Positions 42,707-51,967 of a stretch of 64,000 bases of DNA are shown here, one piece after another. Both the position numbers and the translations under genes were made by a program. The notes under the pieces were generated by a model. The model ran no database searches and was not told the DNA's origin. It saw nothing but the letters and a program-made list of their open reading frames with translations. Origin of the DNA: a bacterium (GTDB taxonomy: Bacteria > Planctomycetota > UBA1135 > GCA-002686595); contig JAAELL010000348.1 of NCBI GenBank assembly GCA_024226735.1, positions 22,569-86,568 of the forward strand. The letters are read 5' to 3'. The number at the start of each line of letters is the position of its first letter. The first letter of the stretch is position 1.

Positions 42707-44203
42707 TTACTCCGGCTGCTCCGCGTCCGCTGCGTCGGTGCCGTCGACCCGCCGCATCGCGGGAAACAAGATGACGTCGCGGATCGAGTCCTGACCGGTC
42801 AAGACCATCACGAGGCGGTCGACGCCGATGCCGAGCCCGCCCGCCGGGGGCATCCCGAACTCGAGGGCTTGCACGTAATCGACGTCGACCTCGCCCGGCG
42901 CCTCGGGGTCGAGGCTCGCGACCTGCTCGGCGAAGCGCCGCTCCTGTTCGGCCGGGTCGTTGAGCTCGCTGAACGCGTTGCCGAGCTCCATGCCGGCCAG
43001 GAAGATTTCGAAGCGTTCGGCGAGCCGCGGATCGTCGGGGCTCGTCTTTGCCAGGGGGCAGATCTGGACAGGGTAGTCCTGCACGAACACCGGGCCCGAG
43101 AGATGGTCCTCGACCGTCGCCTCGAAGACGTCGTTCATGAGCTTCCAGTAGGCGCTGCCCTCGCGGTCCGCGGCGTTCGGCAGGCCCAGCTCCTTGGCGC
43201 GCGCGCACACCGCGTCCTTGTCGTCGAACGCGCACCCGTTGTGCTCCTCGAACAGCTCGGTGTAGCGCTTGCGCTCGAACGGCACCTTGAGGTCGTACTC
43301 CTCGCCACGGAACTTCGTCTTCGTCGTGCCGTTGACTTGCACGGCGAGGGATTCGATGAGCCCCTCGGTTATTTCCATCATGCGCCGATAGTCCGCCTGC
43401 GCCTCGTAGAGCTCCATCATCGTGAACTCCGGGTTGTGGCGCTGGGACAGACCCTCGTTGCGGAAGTTGCGCGCGATCTCGAACACGCGCTCCATGCCGC
43501 CGACGATCAGGCGCTTGAGGTACAGCTCCGGCGCGATGCGCATGTAGAGGTCCGCGTCGAGGGCATTGTGGTGGGTTACGAACGGCCGCGCCGCCGCGCC
43601 GCCCACGATCGGGTGCAGCGTCGGCGTCTCGACCTCGAGGTAGCCCTGGTCCTCGAGGTAGCGCCGGATGCCGGACAGGATCTTGCTGCGCTTCTTGAAC
43701 ACGTCGAGGACGCCCTCGGATGCCCACAGGTCGACGTAGCGTCGGCGGTAGCGCGCCTCGACGTCGGTCAGGCCGTGCCACTTCTCCGGCGGCGCTGCGA
43801 CGGCTTTCGACAGCAGGTGGACCTCCTGCGCCCAAACGGTCGGCTCGCCCTTTTGGGTGAAGCCCAGCTCTCCGGTCATGCCGACGATGTCGCCCCCGTC
43901 GAGGAGCTTGCGCTGCGGCCACCAGTCGCCGAGCCGGTTCTTCTGCAGTCCGACCTGGATGCGTCCGCTGCGGTCCTGGACCGGAGCGAAGATGAGCTTG
44001 CCGAAATCGCGCATGCCCATGATGCGGCCGGCGACGGTGACCGTCTCACCGATCAGTGCCCCCGGCTCCTCGGCGGTTCCGGCCTGTTCCTTCAGATCGG
44101 AGATCGGCGTGGCGACGACGCCCCGTGCCGGATAGGGGTCGCGGCCATCGGCGCGGAGGGCCTCGATCTTGGCCAGGCGGTCGGGATGAGCGAGTTCGGT
44201 CAT
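42707..44203 (-). CDS. lysS: Lysyl-tRNA synthetase, class II
   Basis: A 498-residue enzyme that charges tRNA-Lys. An N-terminal OB-fold anticodon-binding domain (about 50-150, VTVAGRIMGMRDFGKLIF) precedes the class II core: motif 1 near YLEVETPTLHP, motif 2 FRNEGLSQRHNPEFTMMELY and motif 3 GLGIGVDRLVM. Length and order are typical of bacterial LysRS. ATG at 44203 is taken because the N-terminus MTELAHPDRLAKIEALRADG fits homologues. It heads a tight operon with lolC and lolD; the lysS-lol arrangement is seen in several phyla. Confidence 0.95.
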   Translation of the reverse strand: MTELAHPDRLAKIEALRADGRDPYPARGVVATPISDLKEQAGTAEEPGALIGETVTVAGRIMGMRDFGKLIFAPVQDRSGRIQVGLQKNRLGDWWPQRKLLDGGDIVGMTGELGFTQKGEPTVWAQEVHLLSKAVAAPPEKWHGLTDVEARYRRRYVDLWASEGVLDVFKKRSKILSGIRRYLEDQGYLEVETPTLHPIVGGAAARPFVTHHNALDADLYMRIAPELYLKRLIVGGMERVFEIARNFRNEGLSQRHNPEFTMMELYEAQADYRRMMEITEGLIESLAVQVNGTTKTKFRGEEYDLKVPFERKRYTELFEEHNGCAFDDKDAVCARAKELGLPNAADREGSAYWKLMNDVFEATVEDHLSGPVFVQDYPVQICPLAKTSPDDPRLAERFEIFLAGMELGNAFSELNDPAEQERRFAEQVASLDPEAPGEVDVDYVQALEFGMPPAGGLGIGVDRLVMVLTGQDSIRDVILFPAMRRVDGTDAADAEQPE

Positions 44204-44325
44204 GGAGTCATGGAATAGGTGGGTTGAGTGACGTGGAGAGGCTAGCCCAGCGCAGGACGGACCCATAGTGAGGGGCCACAAAACTTCCCGTTTGAACCGG
44301 AGTGCGGCCCGTACGCTTAGCGGGC

Positions 44326-44927
44326 ATGCACGTGTTTTTGACGTTCGCCCTCGCCAGCGCGTTCTCGGGGCTCGGATCCCACCAGAGCGGAGGCGCGTGG
44401 GTGCGTCTCGTCGATGCCCGGACCGGGGCGCCGATCGATGGGGCGCGGGTCGAGGTGTTCGAGGCGGGAGTCCGTAGCGTCCGGGTCGGAACGGGCCGGC
44501 CATCACCGGCGAGCCGAGCCGTCAGCGATTCCGAGGGCTACGTGAGCACGAGGACAGATGGCATCGATTCCGGGGTGGGCGACTGGGCGCGCATCGTCGC
44601 CGAAGGGTACGGCGAAGCGCGGTTCGCCACTGCGCTCGGGGGCCCGCTGCCTGCCGCGGCGCCGACGGTCGAACTCCCACGCGCCGCGGCGCTCGTCGTC
44701 GAGGTCGTCGACAGCGCGGGAGACCCCGTGGCCGACGTGGGCGTGCAGCTCGATGCCAGCGGTTACTTCCTCATGCGCCGGCGCTACACGATGGCGTTCT
44801 CGCACTCATACCGGCGCAGCGCGCGCACGGACGAGAGCGGAAGCTCGTGTTGCGGGATGGCACGCGGGAGCTCGTGCGCGAGGTGAGTCTCGCCGCGGGA
44901 GAAGAGGCCGAGCTGAGTTTCCGTTAG
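44326..44927 (+). pseudogene. Broken carboxypeptidase-regulatory-like secreted protein
   Basis: The first frame (ATG 44326) has a signal peptide and two carboxypeptidase-regulatory-like repeats (VRLVDARTGAPIDGARVEVF; ALVVEVVDSAGDPVADVGVQ). It then passes into SSCCGMARGSSCAR and stops at 44886. From about 44835 a different frame reads KLVLRDGTRELVREVSLAAG, then EEAELSFR and a stop at 44925-44927, a natural ending for this kind of protein. The break is therefore a frameshift, probably with a deletion of intervening repeats. The second stop overlaps the convergent hydrolase stop. Confidence 0.6.
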
Positions 44928-46609
44928 TGGGCCAATAGCCGCTCTTCGAGCCACTCGACGAGCGCCACCAGGAACTCCTCCGCCACGGCGCGCTCCTCGA
45001 AGTAGTCCGTCAACCGCGACACCTCGCCCGCGACCGGCTTGAAGAGGTGGTCGAGATTCTCGAACACGCGCAAGGCATGGTCGGCGTGCTCGGCCGCGTC
45101 GAGCACCGCTTTCAAGACGGCCGCGTCGCGTTTCGCCGAGACCTGGAAGTCCTTGGCGCCCTGCAACAGCAGCACGGGGCAATGGACGCGCGCGATGTTC
45201 GCAGCCGGGTCCTGACGCGCGTGGTCGCGGAGCCACTCGCGATTGTCCAGGAGGCCGCGCTGGTCGGCGGGCAGCTCGTCGGGGTCCACTTCGGCGTCGC
45301 CGGAGAGGCGCTCCAGGAGCGCGCGGACCTCGGCCAGGGTCTCCTCGCTCGCTTCCCCGGCCTCCTCCAGAGCGAGCCGGTTCTGGTCCATGACGACGTC
45401 GATCAGCGGACGTCCCGTCGCGGCCATGAGCACGATCGCCGCGATGCGCGGCTCCTCGGCGGCGAGGATGGGGGCGGTCACTCCGCCTTCGGAGTGGCCG
45501 ATCACGGCGACGCGTCGCGGATCGACATCGGCGCGGCCGAAGAGGTGGGCGACACAGGCGCGTGCGTCGCCAACCAGCTCGTCGTAGCCGATCCCCTCGA
45601 GCTCGCCCGTGCTCGCGCCGCAGCCCCGGTCGTCGACGCGCAGTACGAGGAAGCCGGCGGCGCTGAGGCGGTCGAGGATCTCGTGCGTACCGAGATCGAT
45701 TCCGGACGAAAAGCCGTCACGGTCCTGGAGCCCCGAGCCGGAGATGAAGAAGACGGCCGGGAGCTTGCCCTCCGCGTCGCGCGGCTTCGTGACGCTGCCC
45801 GCGAGGACCGCGCCCGCGCTCTCGATCCGTACCTCCTCGTAGGTGAACCGCTCGTCGCGTGAGCGCGCGACGGTCTCGAGCTCGAACGGCTCGAAGTCCG
45901 CGTCGCCGCGCGTGACGATCAGGGACTGGGCCGGAACCGAGAGCTCGAGCAGTCGGCCGTCCGGCCCGATCGTGATGGTCTCGCCCAACGAGTCCTCGAG
46001 TCGCACGCACGTGACTCCGCCCTGCTCGACGTCAGGCTTGCGCGTGACTTCGTACGGGACGGGGCGCAGGACGTTGGATGAGAAGAGCGGCAGCTTCCGG
46101 GCAGCGCCGGGCTCGGCGCCGGACCCGGGGCCATGCAGCGCCAGCAGGATCTCGAACCAGCCGATGAAGTTGTTCGTCTGCAGGAAGCTCCCGTCGGGCA
46201 CGTCGACTTCGAGATTGCGCGCGGCGCCGCGTTGCACGACTCGAGCGGCTGCGCGCTGGCCGTGGAACGTGAGCTCGACGCGCGAGTCCTGCTTGCCGAT
46301 TCGAGCCTGTAGGACGTGGCGCAGCGGGCGGCCCGCGTCGTCGGTCCAGAGCTCGGCGCGGTAGCGCTGCTCGACGGGCATGCGCGGCGTGGCGTCGAGC
46401 TTCACCCAGGCCGTGAAGTGGTGTGCCCGCGCGCCGAACACGTCCGCGGGGCCCTCGTAGCGAAGCATGTGCATTCCGAGCGGCTGCTGCGCCAGCTCGA
46501 ACGTCCAGACGGCGCGTTCGCCGGGCTCGTAGAGGGCTCCGACCGTTTGGGCTCGAACTTGAGACGGCAGATGGGCGAGGACCAGGCCAAGGAGCAGCAG
46601 GGGCTTCAT
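44924..46609 (-). CDS. Secreted alpha/beta hydrolase
   Basis: A 561-residue protein with a signal peptide (about 1-20, LPSQVRAQ). A beta-rich N-terminal half (about 25-255) precedes a C-terminal alpha/beta hydrolase domain (about 265-561). Its catalytic landmarks are FISGSGLQDRDG (oxyanion region), VDDRGCGAST, the nucleophile elbow GHSEGG, and LLLQGAKD with ENLDHLF for the acid and base. It resembles the CocE/acyl-peptidase-like esterases that carry an N-terminal accessory domain. ATG at 46609 begins the signal peptide; an in-frame extension to 46783 runs through the repeat end and is not used. Confidence 0.85.
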   Translation of the reverse strand: MKPLLLLGLVLAHLPSQVRAQTVGALYEPGERAVWTFELAQQPLGMHMLRYEGPADVFGARAHHFTAWVKLDATPRMPVEQRYRAELWTDDAGRPLRHVLQARIGKQDSRVELTFHGQRAAARVVQRGAARNLEVDVPDGSFLQTNNFIGWFEILLALHGPGSGAEPGAARKLPLFSSNVLRPVPYEVTRKPDVEQGGVTCVRLEDSLGETITIGPDGRLLELSVPAQSLIVTRGDADFEPFELETVARSRDERFTYEEVRIESAGAVLAGSVTKPRDAEGKLPAVFFISGSGLQDRDGFSSGIDLGTHEILDRLSAAGFLVLRVDDRGCGASTGELEGIGYDELVGDARACVAHLFGRADVDPRRVAVIGHSEGGVTAPILAAEEPRIAAIVLMAATGRPLIDVVMDQNRLALEEAGEASEETLAEVRALLERLSGDAEVDPDELPADQRGLLDNREWLRDHARQDPAANIARVHCPVLLLQGAKDFQVSAKRDAAVLKAVLDAAEHADHALRVFENLDHLFKPVAGEVSRLTDYFEERAVAEEFLVALVEWLEERLLAH

Positions 46610-46734
46610 TCGGGATACCTCCAGGGCCGAGGATACGCCTATTGGAGTGATTCCCCGAATCCCGGTCGACGTATGGAGCCGCGCGGGGTCGGGAACGGTG
46701 GGCGCCCCTCCGGGCGTTACGATGCCTCGCACCC

Positions 46735-46778
46735 AGTGGTGTGAGTCACTCTTGCGCGGCGTGTTCGGGGCGGATGCG
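46735..46778. repeat. Solo end of the CTAG inverted-repeat family
   Basis: AGTGGTGTGAGTCACTCTTG continues as CGCGGCGTGTTCGGGGCGG, matching the left arm of copies 1 and 2 with three or four changes. No matching right arm follows within the next 200 bases, so this is a truncated or decayed copy. A short plus-strand frame after it (ending DYAELSVIA) may be the tail of another lost gene. Confidence 0.6.
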
Positions 46779-46849
46779 CGCACGGTGCTCGGGGGGGACT
46801 ACGCGGAGTTGTCGGTGATCGCGTAGGGGCTTGGAAGCGAAGTCTCCGC

Positions 46850-48646
46850 TCAGTCTCGCGTCAGCACGTCGAGGATCTGTTGCTCGCGATTCTGCAGCAG
46901 CTCGCCCTGGCGGAGCAGCATCCAGCGGTAGAGCAAGCACACCGCGACCAAGCCGGCTGCGTGCAGGAGCGGATAGACCGGAACGGCTCGCGCCCAGCCC
47001 TGCAGGCCCAGAACGAACTCCGCGGCCGACGGCAGCGCGAGGGGTGAGAGCGTCAGCGGAACCAGGAACACCGCGAGCAGCTGCCACAGGATCGTCTTGA
47101 ACTTGGCGTTCGCCGCCTTGAAGCCGCCCTCCTTGAGGCGCATCGGGCTGAGGATCGACATCGTGTTCCCGAGCGCGCAGAGCAGAATGTAGGCGGACAC
47201 GAGCTGCAGGCATGCGCCGACGAAGTGCTCGGCGTCGGCCGGGATCAAGAGCTGAACGGCGACGAGGGCGATCAGGCCGATGCCGAGGCCCAAGGGGGCC
47301 GTCGCAAGGTTCTTGCCAAGCAGGATCCGGTCCCGCCGGACCGGCGAGAGGACGTATGCGCGGAATCCGGCGCGGTCCAGGCCGAACTGGTTCTGGAGAA
47401 CCTGCACGATGCTGAGCAGGCCCATCGTGATGGCGCCCAGGCTCAGCGCCGGAGCGAAAGAGCTCAGAGCCTCCCGCGTCGAGGGCCTGGCGAGCAGCAC
47501 TCCGAAGACGGCCAGGATGAACACCGGACTCAGCAGCAGTAGCTTCGTTTCCGGCGCGCGCAAGAGGCCGCGGAGACTCGCGTAAGCGATGCTCGACGCG
47601 CCTTCGCTGACGAAGGGTAGCGTGCGCTCGACCATGGGAGTCGTGCGCTTGCCGACCGATGGGGGTGGAGCTACCGGCACTTCTCGCGTGGGACCGCCTC
47701 CCTTGACGACGGAGAGCATCGTGGTGCGGTAGGAGCGCCGTAGGCTCCAGGCTCCGATTGCGAACATGCCGACGGCGCACAGGCCACCGCGCAGCCAGCG
47801 CCTTTCCGCAGTCGCACGCACGCCGTACGGCAGCCAACCGGCGGGGATCAGCATCGTCGCCAGGGTGATGTTCCGTTCGAGCGCGAGCTCGTCCTGGGCG
47901 CGTTCCTCGGCGCGGCGCGCGAGCTTCGCTTCGGCCTCCGCCTTCCCTGGTCCGTCCTCGTGGGCGAGTCTCCTCAGCTCGCGTAGCTCCTCGCGCTCGC
48001 GGTGGCGTTCGTCGCGGTCGGACCGGTGGACTCCGATGTTGATCAGGTTGGGGAGCTGCACGAGCAGCACGAAGCCGAAGGTCACGGCGGCGATGATGTT
48101 GCGCCCACGACGCTTGTCCTCCATCAGGCGCGCGAGCCAGCCGCGCAGCTGGTAGGTCAAGCAGGTGACCATTCCGAAGAAGCCGAGAAGCAGCGGGAAG
48201 CAGAGCAGCAGCGGTGGCCCGTGCGTGACCACCATCGCGAGCGACAGCCCCAGCATCGCCGGCAGGAAGATCGCGACGCTCAGGCTGACGAAGGAGCTGA
48301 GGTAGTTGTAGAGGAACACCCAGCTCAAGGAGACGGGCAGGTGCAGCAGGTTCTTGAAGGACATCGCGTCGGAACGCTGCAGGTCCGTCACCAGGCCGAT
48401 CGACCACGAGAACAGGAAGCCCAGGGTCAGCGCGATCCAGGCCAGCAGGACGTCCTTGGGCTCGGCCCCGGGCAAGTGCTCGATGCCGAGACCGAGCGTC
48501 AGGAAGAAGACGCCGACGCAGGCGCATAGAATCAGGACGAGCAGCACACCGAACAACACGTTGCTCAGCTTGCCGCCACGCCGGATGCGGTTCCGCAGGA
48601 TGTGCCAGCGCAGCCAGAGAGTGGCTCGCAGGTGGCCGAGGTTCAA
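46850..48646 (-). CDS. ABC exporter permease
   Basis: A 598-residue membrane protein with two clusters of hydrophobic segments (about 28-205 and 365-580), joined by a charged, partly coiled-coil middle rich in Arg and Glu (about 210-260). Two membrane halves in one chain resemble ABC-2 type permeases, and it overlaps the ATPase gene by ATGA. The substrate is unknown. The N-terminus LRATLWLRWHILRNRIRR is typical of ABC-2 permeases. Confidence 0.8.
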   Translation of the reverse strand: MNLGHLRATLWLRWHILRNRIRRGGKLSNVLFGVLLVLILCACVGVFFLTLGLGIEHLPGAEPKDVLLAWIALTLGFLFSWSIGLVTDLQRSDAMSFKNLLHLPVSLSWVFLYNYLSSFVSLSVAIFLPAMLGLSLAMVVTHGPPLLLCFPLLLGFFGMVTCLTYQLRGWLARLMEDKRRGRNIIAAVTFGFVLLVQLPNLINIGVHRSDRDERHREREELRELRRLAHEDGPGKAEAEAKLARRAEERAQDELALERNITLATMLIPAGWLPYGVRATAERRWLRGGLCAVGMFAIGAWSLRRSYRTTMLSVVKGGGPTREVPVAPPPSVGKRTTPMVERTLPFVSEGASSIAYASLRGLLRAPETKLLLLSPVFILAVFGVLLARPSTREALSSFAPALSLGAITMGLLSIVQVLQNQFGLDRAGFRAYVLSPVRRDRILLGKNLATAPLGLGIGLIALVAVQLLIPADAEHFVGACLQLVSAYILLCALGNTMSILSPMRLKEGGFKAANAKFKTILWQLLAVFLVPLTLSPLALPSAAEFVLGLQGWARAVPVYPLLHAAGLVAVCLLYRWMLLRQGELLQNREQQILDVLTRD

Positions 48647-49413
48647 AGTCCGGGTTCCTCGAGCCAGCTGAGCTGGGGGTCCTGTTCGACATCGGTGCCT
48701 ACGACTTCGAGGAAGCGGGCCTCGAGCGACCCTCCGCTTCCGAGCTCGTCCATCGCGGCCTGTTCGACGAGCGCGCCCCCGACGATGATGCCGACGTGCG
48801 TGCAGAGGCGCTCGACGATCTCCAGGACGTGGGACGTGAGGAAGACGGTGGAGCCGCGCTCCACGAACGTGGTGAGCAACTTGCGAATCGTGCGCGAGGC
48901 GACGGCGTCGACGCCCTCGAACGGTTCGTCGAGGAACAGGAGGTCCGGGTCGGGCAGCAGCGCCGCCGCGAGCGCCAGCTTCTTCTTCATGCCGCTCGAG
49001 TACTCGACCGTCAGCTTCGTCTCGTCCTTCTTCAGGTCCAGGAGCGGCAACAGCTCGTCGATTCGCTGCCGCAGCAGGTCCTTGCGGATCGAGTGCATGC
49101 GCCCGATGAATGTCAAGTACTCGGCCGCCGTCAGATTGTCGAAGAGCGCCAGGTCTTCGGGCACGACGCCGATGCGGCTCTTCATGACGAGCGCTTGTGC
49201 GTGGACGCGCGGGTCCTGGCCGAGGACCTCGATTCGCCCTGAGGTCGGCGCGAGCAGGCCGGTCAGCATCTTGATCGTGGTCGACTTGCCGGCGCCGTTG
49301 GGGCCGAGGAAGCCGAAGAAGGTGCCCTTGGGCACCTCGAGATCGATCTTGTCGACGGCGCAGAAGCTGCCGAAGGTGCGCGTGAGAGCGCCGGTGCGAA
49401 TCGCGAGGTCCAT
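48643..49413 (-). CDS. ABC transporter ATPase
   Basis: A 256-residue nucleotide-binding subunit. Walker A is GPNGAGKST at 37-45, the signature is reduced to EYSSGMKKKLALAAAL, and Walker B is LLFLDEPFEG. The modified signature and the order are typical of ABC-2 export systems such as those for drugs, polysaccharide or cofactors. It pairs with the permease downstream through a four-base overlap. ATG at 49413. Confidence 0.88.
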   Translation of the reverse strand: MDLAIRTGALTRTFGSFCAVDKIDLEVPKGTFFGFLGPNGAGKSTTIKMLTGLLAPTSGRIEVLGQDPRVHAQALVMKSRIGVVPEDLALFDNLTAAEYLTFIGRMHSIRKDLLRQRIDELLPLLDLKKDETKLTVEYSSGMKKKLALAAALLPDPDLLFLDEPFEGVDAVASRTIRKLLTTFVERGSTVFLTSHVLEIVERLCTHVGIIVGGALVEQAAMDELGSGGSLEARFLEVVGTDVEQDPQLSWLEEPGL

Positions 49414-49473
49414 GTCGCAGAAGACTACGACGAACGGAGTGCCGAATTCCGGTCGCCAGCGAGAAACCCCTCG

Positions 49474-50415
49474 TCAGCGCTTCTCATTGCCCGCGTATCC
49501 CATTCCCCGCAGCAGTTCCTCCTCCTCGCGCCCGGACCGCAGGGCGGGGGACTTCTCCGCCTGGAGCCAAGTCTCGATCAGGCCCCGCAGCCGCGCCACC
49601 TGCGCCTCCTCGTCCGCGGCGACGTCGTGCTTTGCCTCGGGGTCGGCTTCGACGTCGAAGAGCCGCGCCATCACGCCTCCGGTGGCATCCGGTGACCATT
49701 GCAGGAACCACTGCCCGTCGAGCACGCACCACGTCGGCCCGACGAAGCTCCAGCCTCCATCCACGAACGCCCACCCGCGGCGCGTTCCGAAGAAGACGGG
49801 CTCGCCGGCCGTGAAGACGTCGCGTTCGCGCGGGTATCCGGCCGGCGCGACGTCGGCCAGTCGCAGCAGCGTCGCTCCCAGGGTGGACGAGTCGACGCGG
49901 TCCGCGATCCGGTCCCCGCGCTCGACGCCCGGACCGGCGAGGATCAGGGGCACGCGTACGGTCTCGCGGAAGCTCTGGTGGGCGTGTCCGAACAGATCGT
50001 GCTCGAGGAACTCCTCGCCGTGGGTCCCGCGCGCGGCGAGGGCGTCGAGCTGGGGGCTCAGCTCGCGCGCGCAGCCGTAGGCGTGCAGCCCGTCGGCGCG
50101 CAACGTGTCGACGACGACGAGCACGACGTTGGGTTGCGCGGGAGTCGCGGGCCGCGCCGCCTTGCGTTCGAGGATCGCGAGCTCGAGCCGACCGAACCCC
50201 GCGCGCGGCAGGTTCGCGCTCCCCGCCTCGAGCGTCGATCCCGCAGGTGCACCCGCCCCGACTCCCCGAGGCGCTCGCGCATGAGCCGCCCCTGAACGGG
50301 GACCCCGGCTGCTTGATGCTCGACGGTACACCACTCGCTCTCCTCGACGAGCGAATGGGTGACGCGCCGCAGCTCGAACGTCGCGGGCTCCTCGCGGCAC
50401 GCGGTGCAGAGGAGC
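49474..50415 (-). pseudogene. Sulfatase remnant without catalytic core
   Basis: The C-terminal frame has a sulfatase start NVVLVVVDTLRADGLHAYG, then SPQLDALAARG that jumps directly to THGEEFLEHDLFGHAHQSF and the usual sulfatase ending. The segment with the nucleophile (C/S-x-P-x-R) and about 150 following residues is gone, in frame. Upstream, the N-terminal part (LLCTACREEPATFELRR, VEESEWCTVEHQAAG) is in another frame, shifting near 50245, and its signal peptide start is missing just after a stop at the 5' end. At least three lesions make it a pseudogene. Confidence 0.65.
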
Positions 50416-50428
50416 TACGCGACGAGCG

Positions 50429-51853
50429 CTATTCGAACACGATGCTCAGCCCGTCGGTGAAGTTCGACGTCGAAGTCGGGTTCTGGTCGCGGTACCAGCA
50501 CTGAAAGTTCCACGTGTCCCCGGAGAGGACCGGCTGCGGCGGGTTGACCGGGAACGAGGTCAGATCGACCGTGATCGAGCCGGTCGGTCCCTGGATGACG
50601 TTGGCGGGCGCGTCGAAGCGACCGATGTCGCCGGACAGGCACACGAGGCCCGAGGAACCGGGCGGCACGAAGGAGCCTTGCGACTGGCTCGCGATGAAGT
50701 AGCCGAACTGGTTCGCCGGGAGGTCCTCCGCGAGGAGCGTCACTTCGTTGCAGCCCGGGTAGAGCGAGCCGCTGGCGGAGATGCGCGCCGCGACGCCCGT
50801 GCTGTTGGGCAGGCCGTTGCAGTACACCTCGCCAAGCGGGGCGCGGAACACGTCGATGGTGTCCTCGAACGTGCCGCTCGCGGTTCGGCCACCGGCGAAC
50901 ATCGCGGTGTTTCCGACGGCGGCGGCGGCGAGGTCGTAGCGCGCGACGGCGAGGGTCGCGGTGGACCACGTGTCGGTCTGGGCGTCGTAGATGTCGACGA
51001 CGTCCGAGGGCATCCCGGTGCCGTCGACGCCACCCGCGAAGATCGCGAGGTCTCCGACGGTCGTCGCCGTGAGGTGGCTCCGTCCGACCGAGAGCTCGGC
51101 GGTCGCCCAGGACTGCGTCGCGGAGTCGTAGATGTCGACGCGCGAGCTGCGCGTGCAGCACCCGATGCTTCCACCGGCGAACAGCGCCTTGCCGGCGACC
51201 GTCGTCGCCGCGAGCGACATGCGCGGCTGGCTCAGCTGGTCCGTCGTCCAGAGACCTGTCACCGAGTCGTAGATGTCGACGCGGCTCTTGGCCGTCGACG
51301 AGGCCACGCCGCCCGCGAAGAGAACGAGTGAGCCGGCGTGCGTCGCTGCGAGCGACGAGCGCTCTTCACTGAGCTCTGCGGTCGTCCAGGTCTGGGTCGC
51401 CCGGTCGTAGATGTCGACGCGGCTCGAGGGCTGCTCGCTCGACTCGCCTCCACCGAACAGCGCCTTGTCGCCGGCGCTCGCCGCCGCGAGATCGATGCGC
51501 GCGCTGCTGAGCGCAGCGATGGTCCACGTTCCGGTGCCCGCGTCGTAGAGGTCGACACGATCGGTTCCACCGCCGAAGAGCGCGACGTCTCCTACGGTCG
51601 TCGCCGCGAGATCCGCGCGCGGCTCGACGAGCGCGGCGTTCGACCACGTGCACGTCGCCGCGTCGAAGAGGTCGGCGACGTCGCTGCGCTGGCTGACTCC
51701 GCGGAAGCCGCCGCCGAACAGAATCGTGGTCCCCGCCGCGGTCGCCGCCAGGTCGCTGCGCGGCTGCGAGAGGGTGTCGGTCGACCACTGACCCATAGCG
51801 GGCGTGGACGCGATCAACAGGGCGAGGGGAAGGAGAGGGCAGACGGATCTCAT
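50429..51853 (-). CDS. Secreted seven-bladed kelch-like protein
   Basis: A 474-residue protein with a signal peptide (about 1-20, STPAMGQ). Seven repeats of about 46 residues follow, each with W-x-x-x-x-L, then R..LAAT, LFGGG or LFAGG, and RVDIYD..T. They would form a single seven-bladed propeller. The last about 120 residues form a module with GYFIASQSQGSFVPPGSSG, LSGDIGRF and the ending NFTDGLSIVF, shared with the LamG protein at 53770. The propeller suggests glycan or protein binding on the cell surface. Confidence 0.8.
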   Translation of the reverse strand: MRSVCPLLPLALLIASTPAMGQWSTDTLSQPRSDLAATAAGTTILFGGGFRGVSQRSDVADLFDAATCTWSNAALVEPRADLAATTVGDVALFGGGTDRVDLYDAGTGTWTIAALSSARIDLAAASAGDKALFGGGESSEQPSSRVDIYDRATQTWTTAELSEERSSLAATHAGSLVLFAGGVASSTAKSRVDIYDSVTGLWTTDQLSQPRMSLAATTVAGKALFAGGSIGCCTRSSRVDIYDSATQSWATAELSVGRSHLTATTVGDLAIFAGGVDGTGMPSDVVDIYDAQTDTWSTATLAVARYDLAAAAVGNTAMFAGGRTASGTFEDTIDVFRAPLGEVYCNGLPNSTGVAARISASGSLYPGCNEVTLLAEDLPANQFGYFIASQSQGSFVPPGSSGLVCLSGDIGRFDAPANVIQGPTGSITVDLTSFPVNPPQPVLSGDTWNFQCWYRDQNPTSTSNFTDGLSIVFE

Positions 51854-51967
51854 GGAGCGTGTTCCGAGGGGCGGGAATACTGGATAGCCGGGGTCGAGCC
51901 GGCCCGAATGTACCCTGCGCTCCCCGAGATAGGGCCGTTCCAATCGCCAGCGGATTGCGACCGGCCC

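Noticed and set aside
46770..46830. A real gene end on the plus strand (VLGGDYAELSVIA)
   Set aside because: The frame looks protein-like but is only about 25 codons and starts inside the solo repeat arm. I mention it only as a possible remnant.
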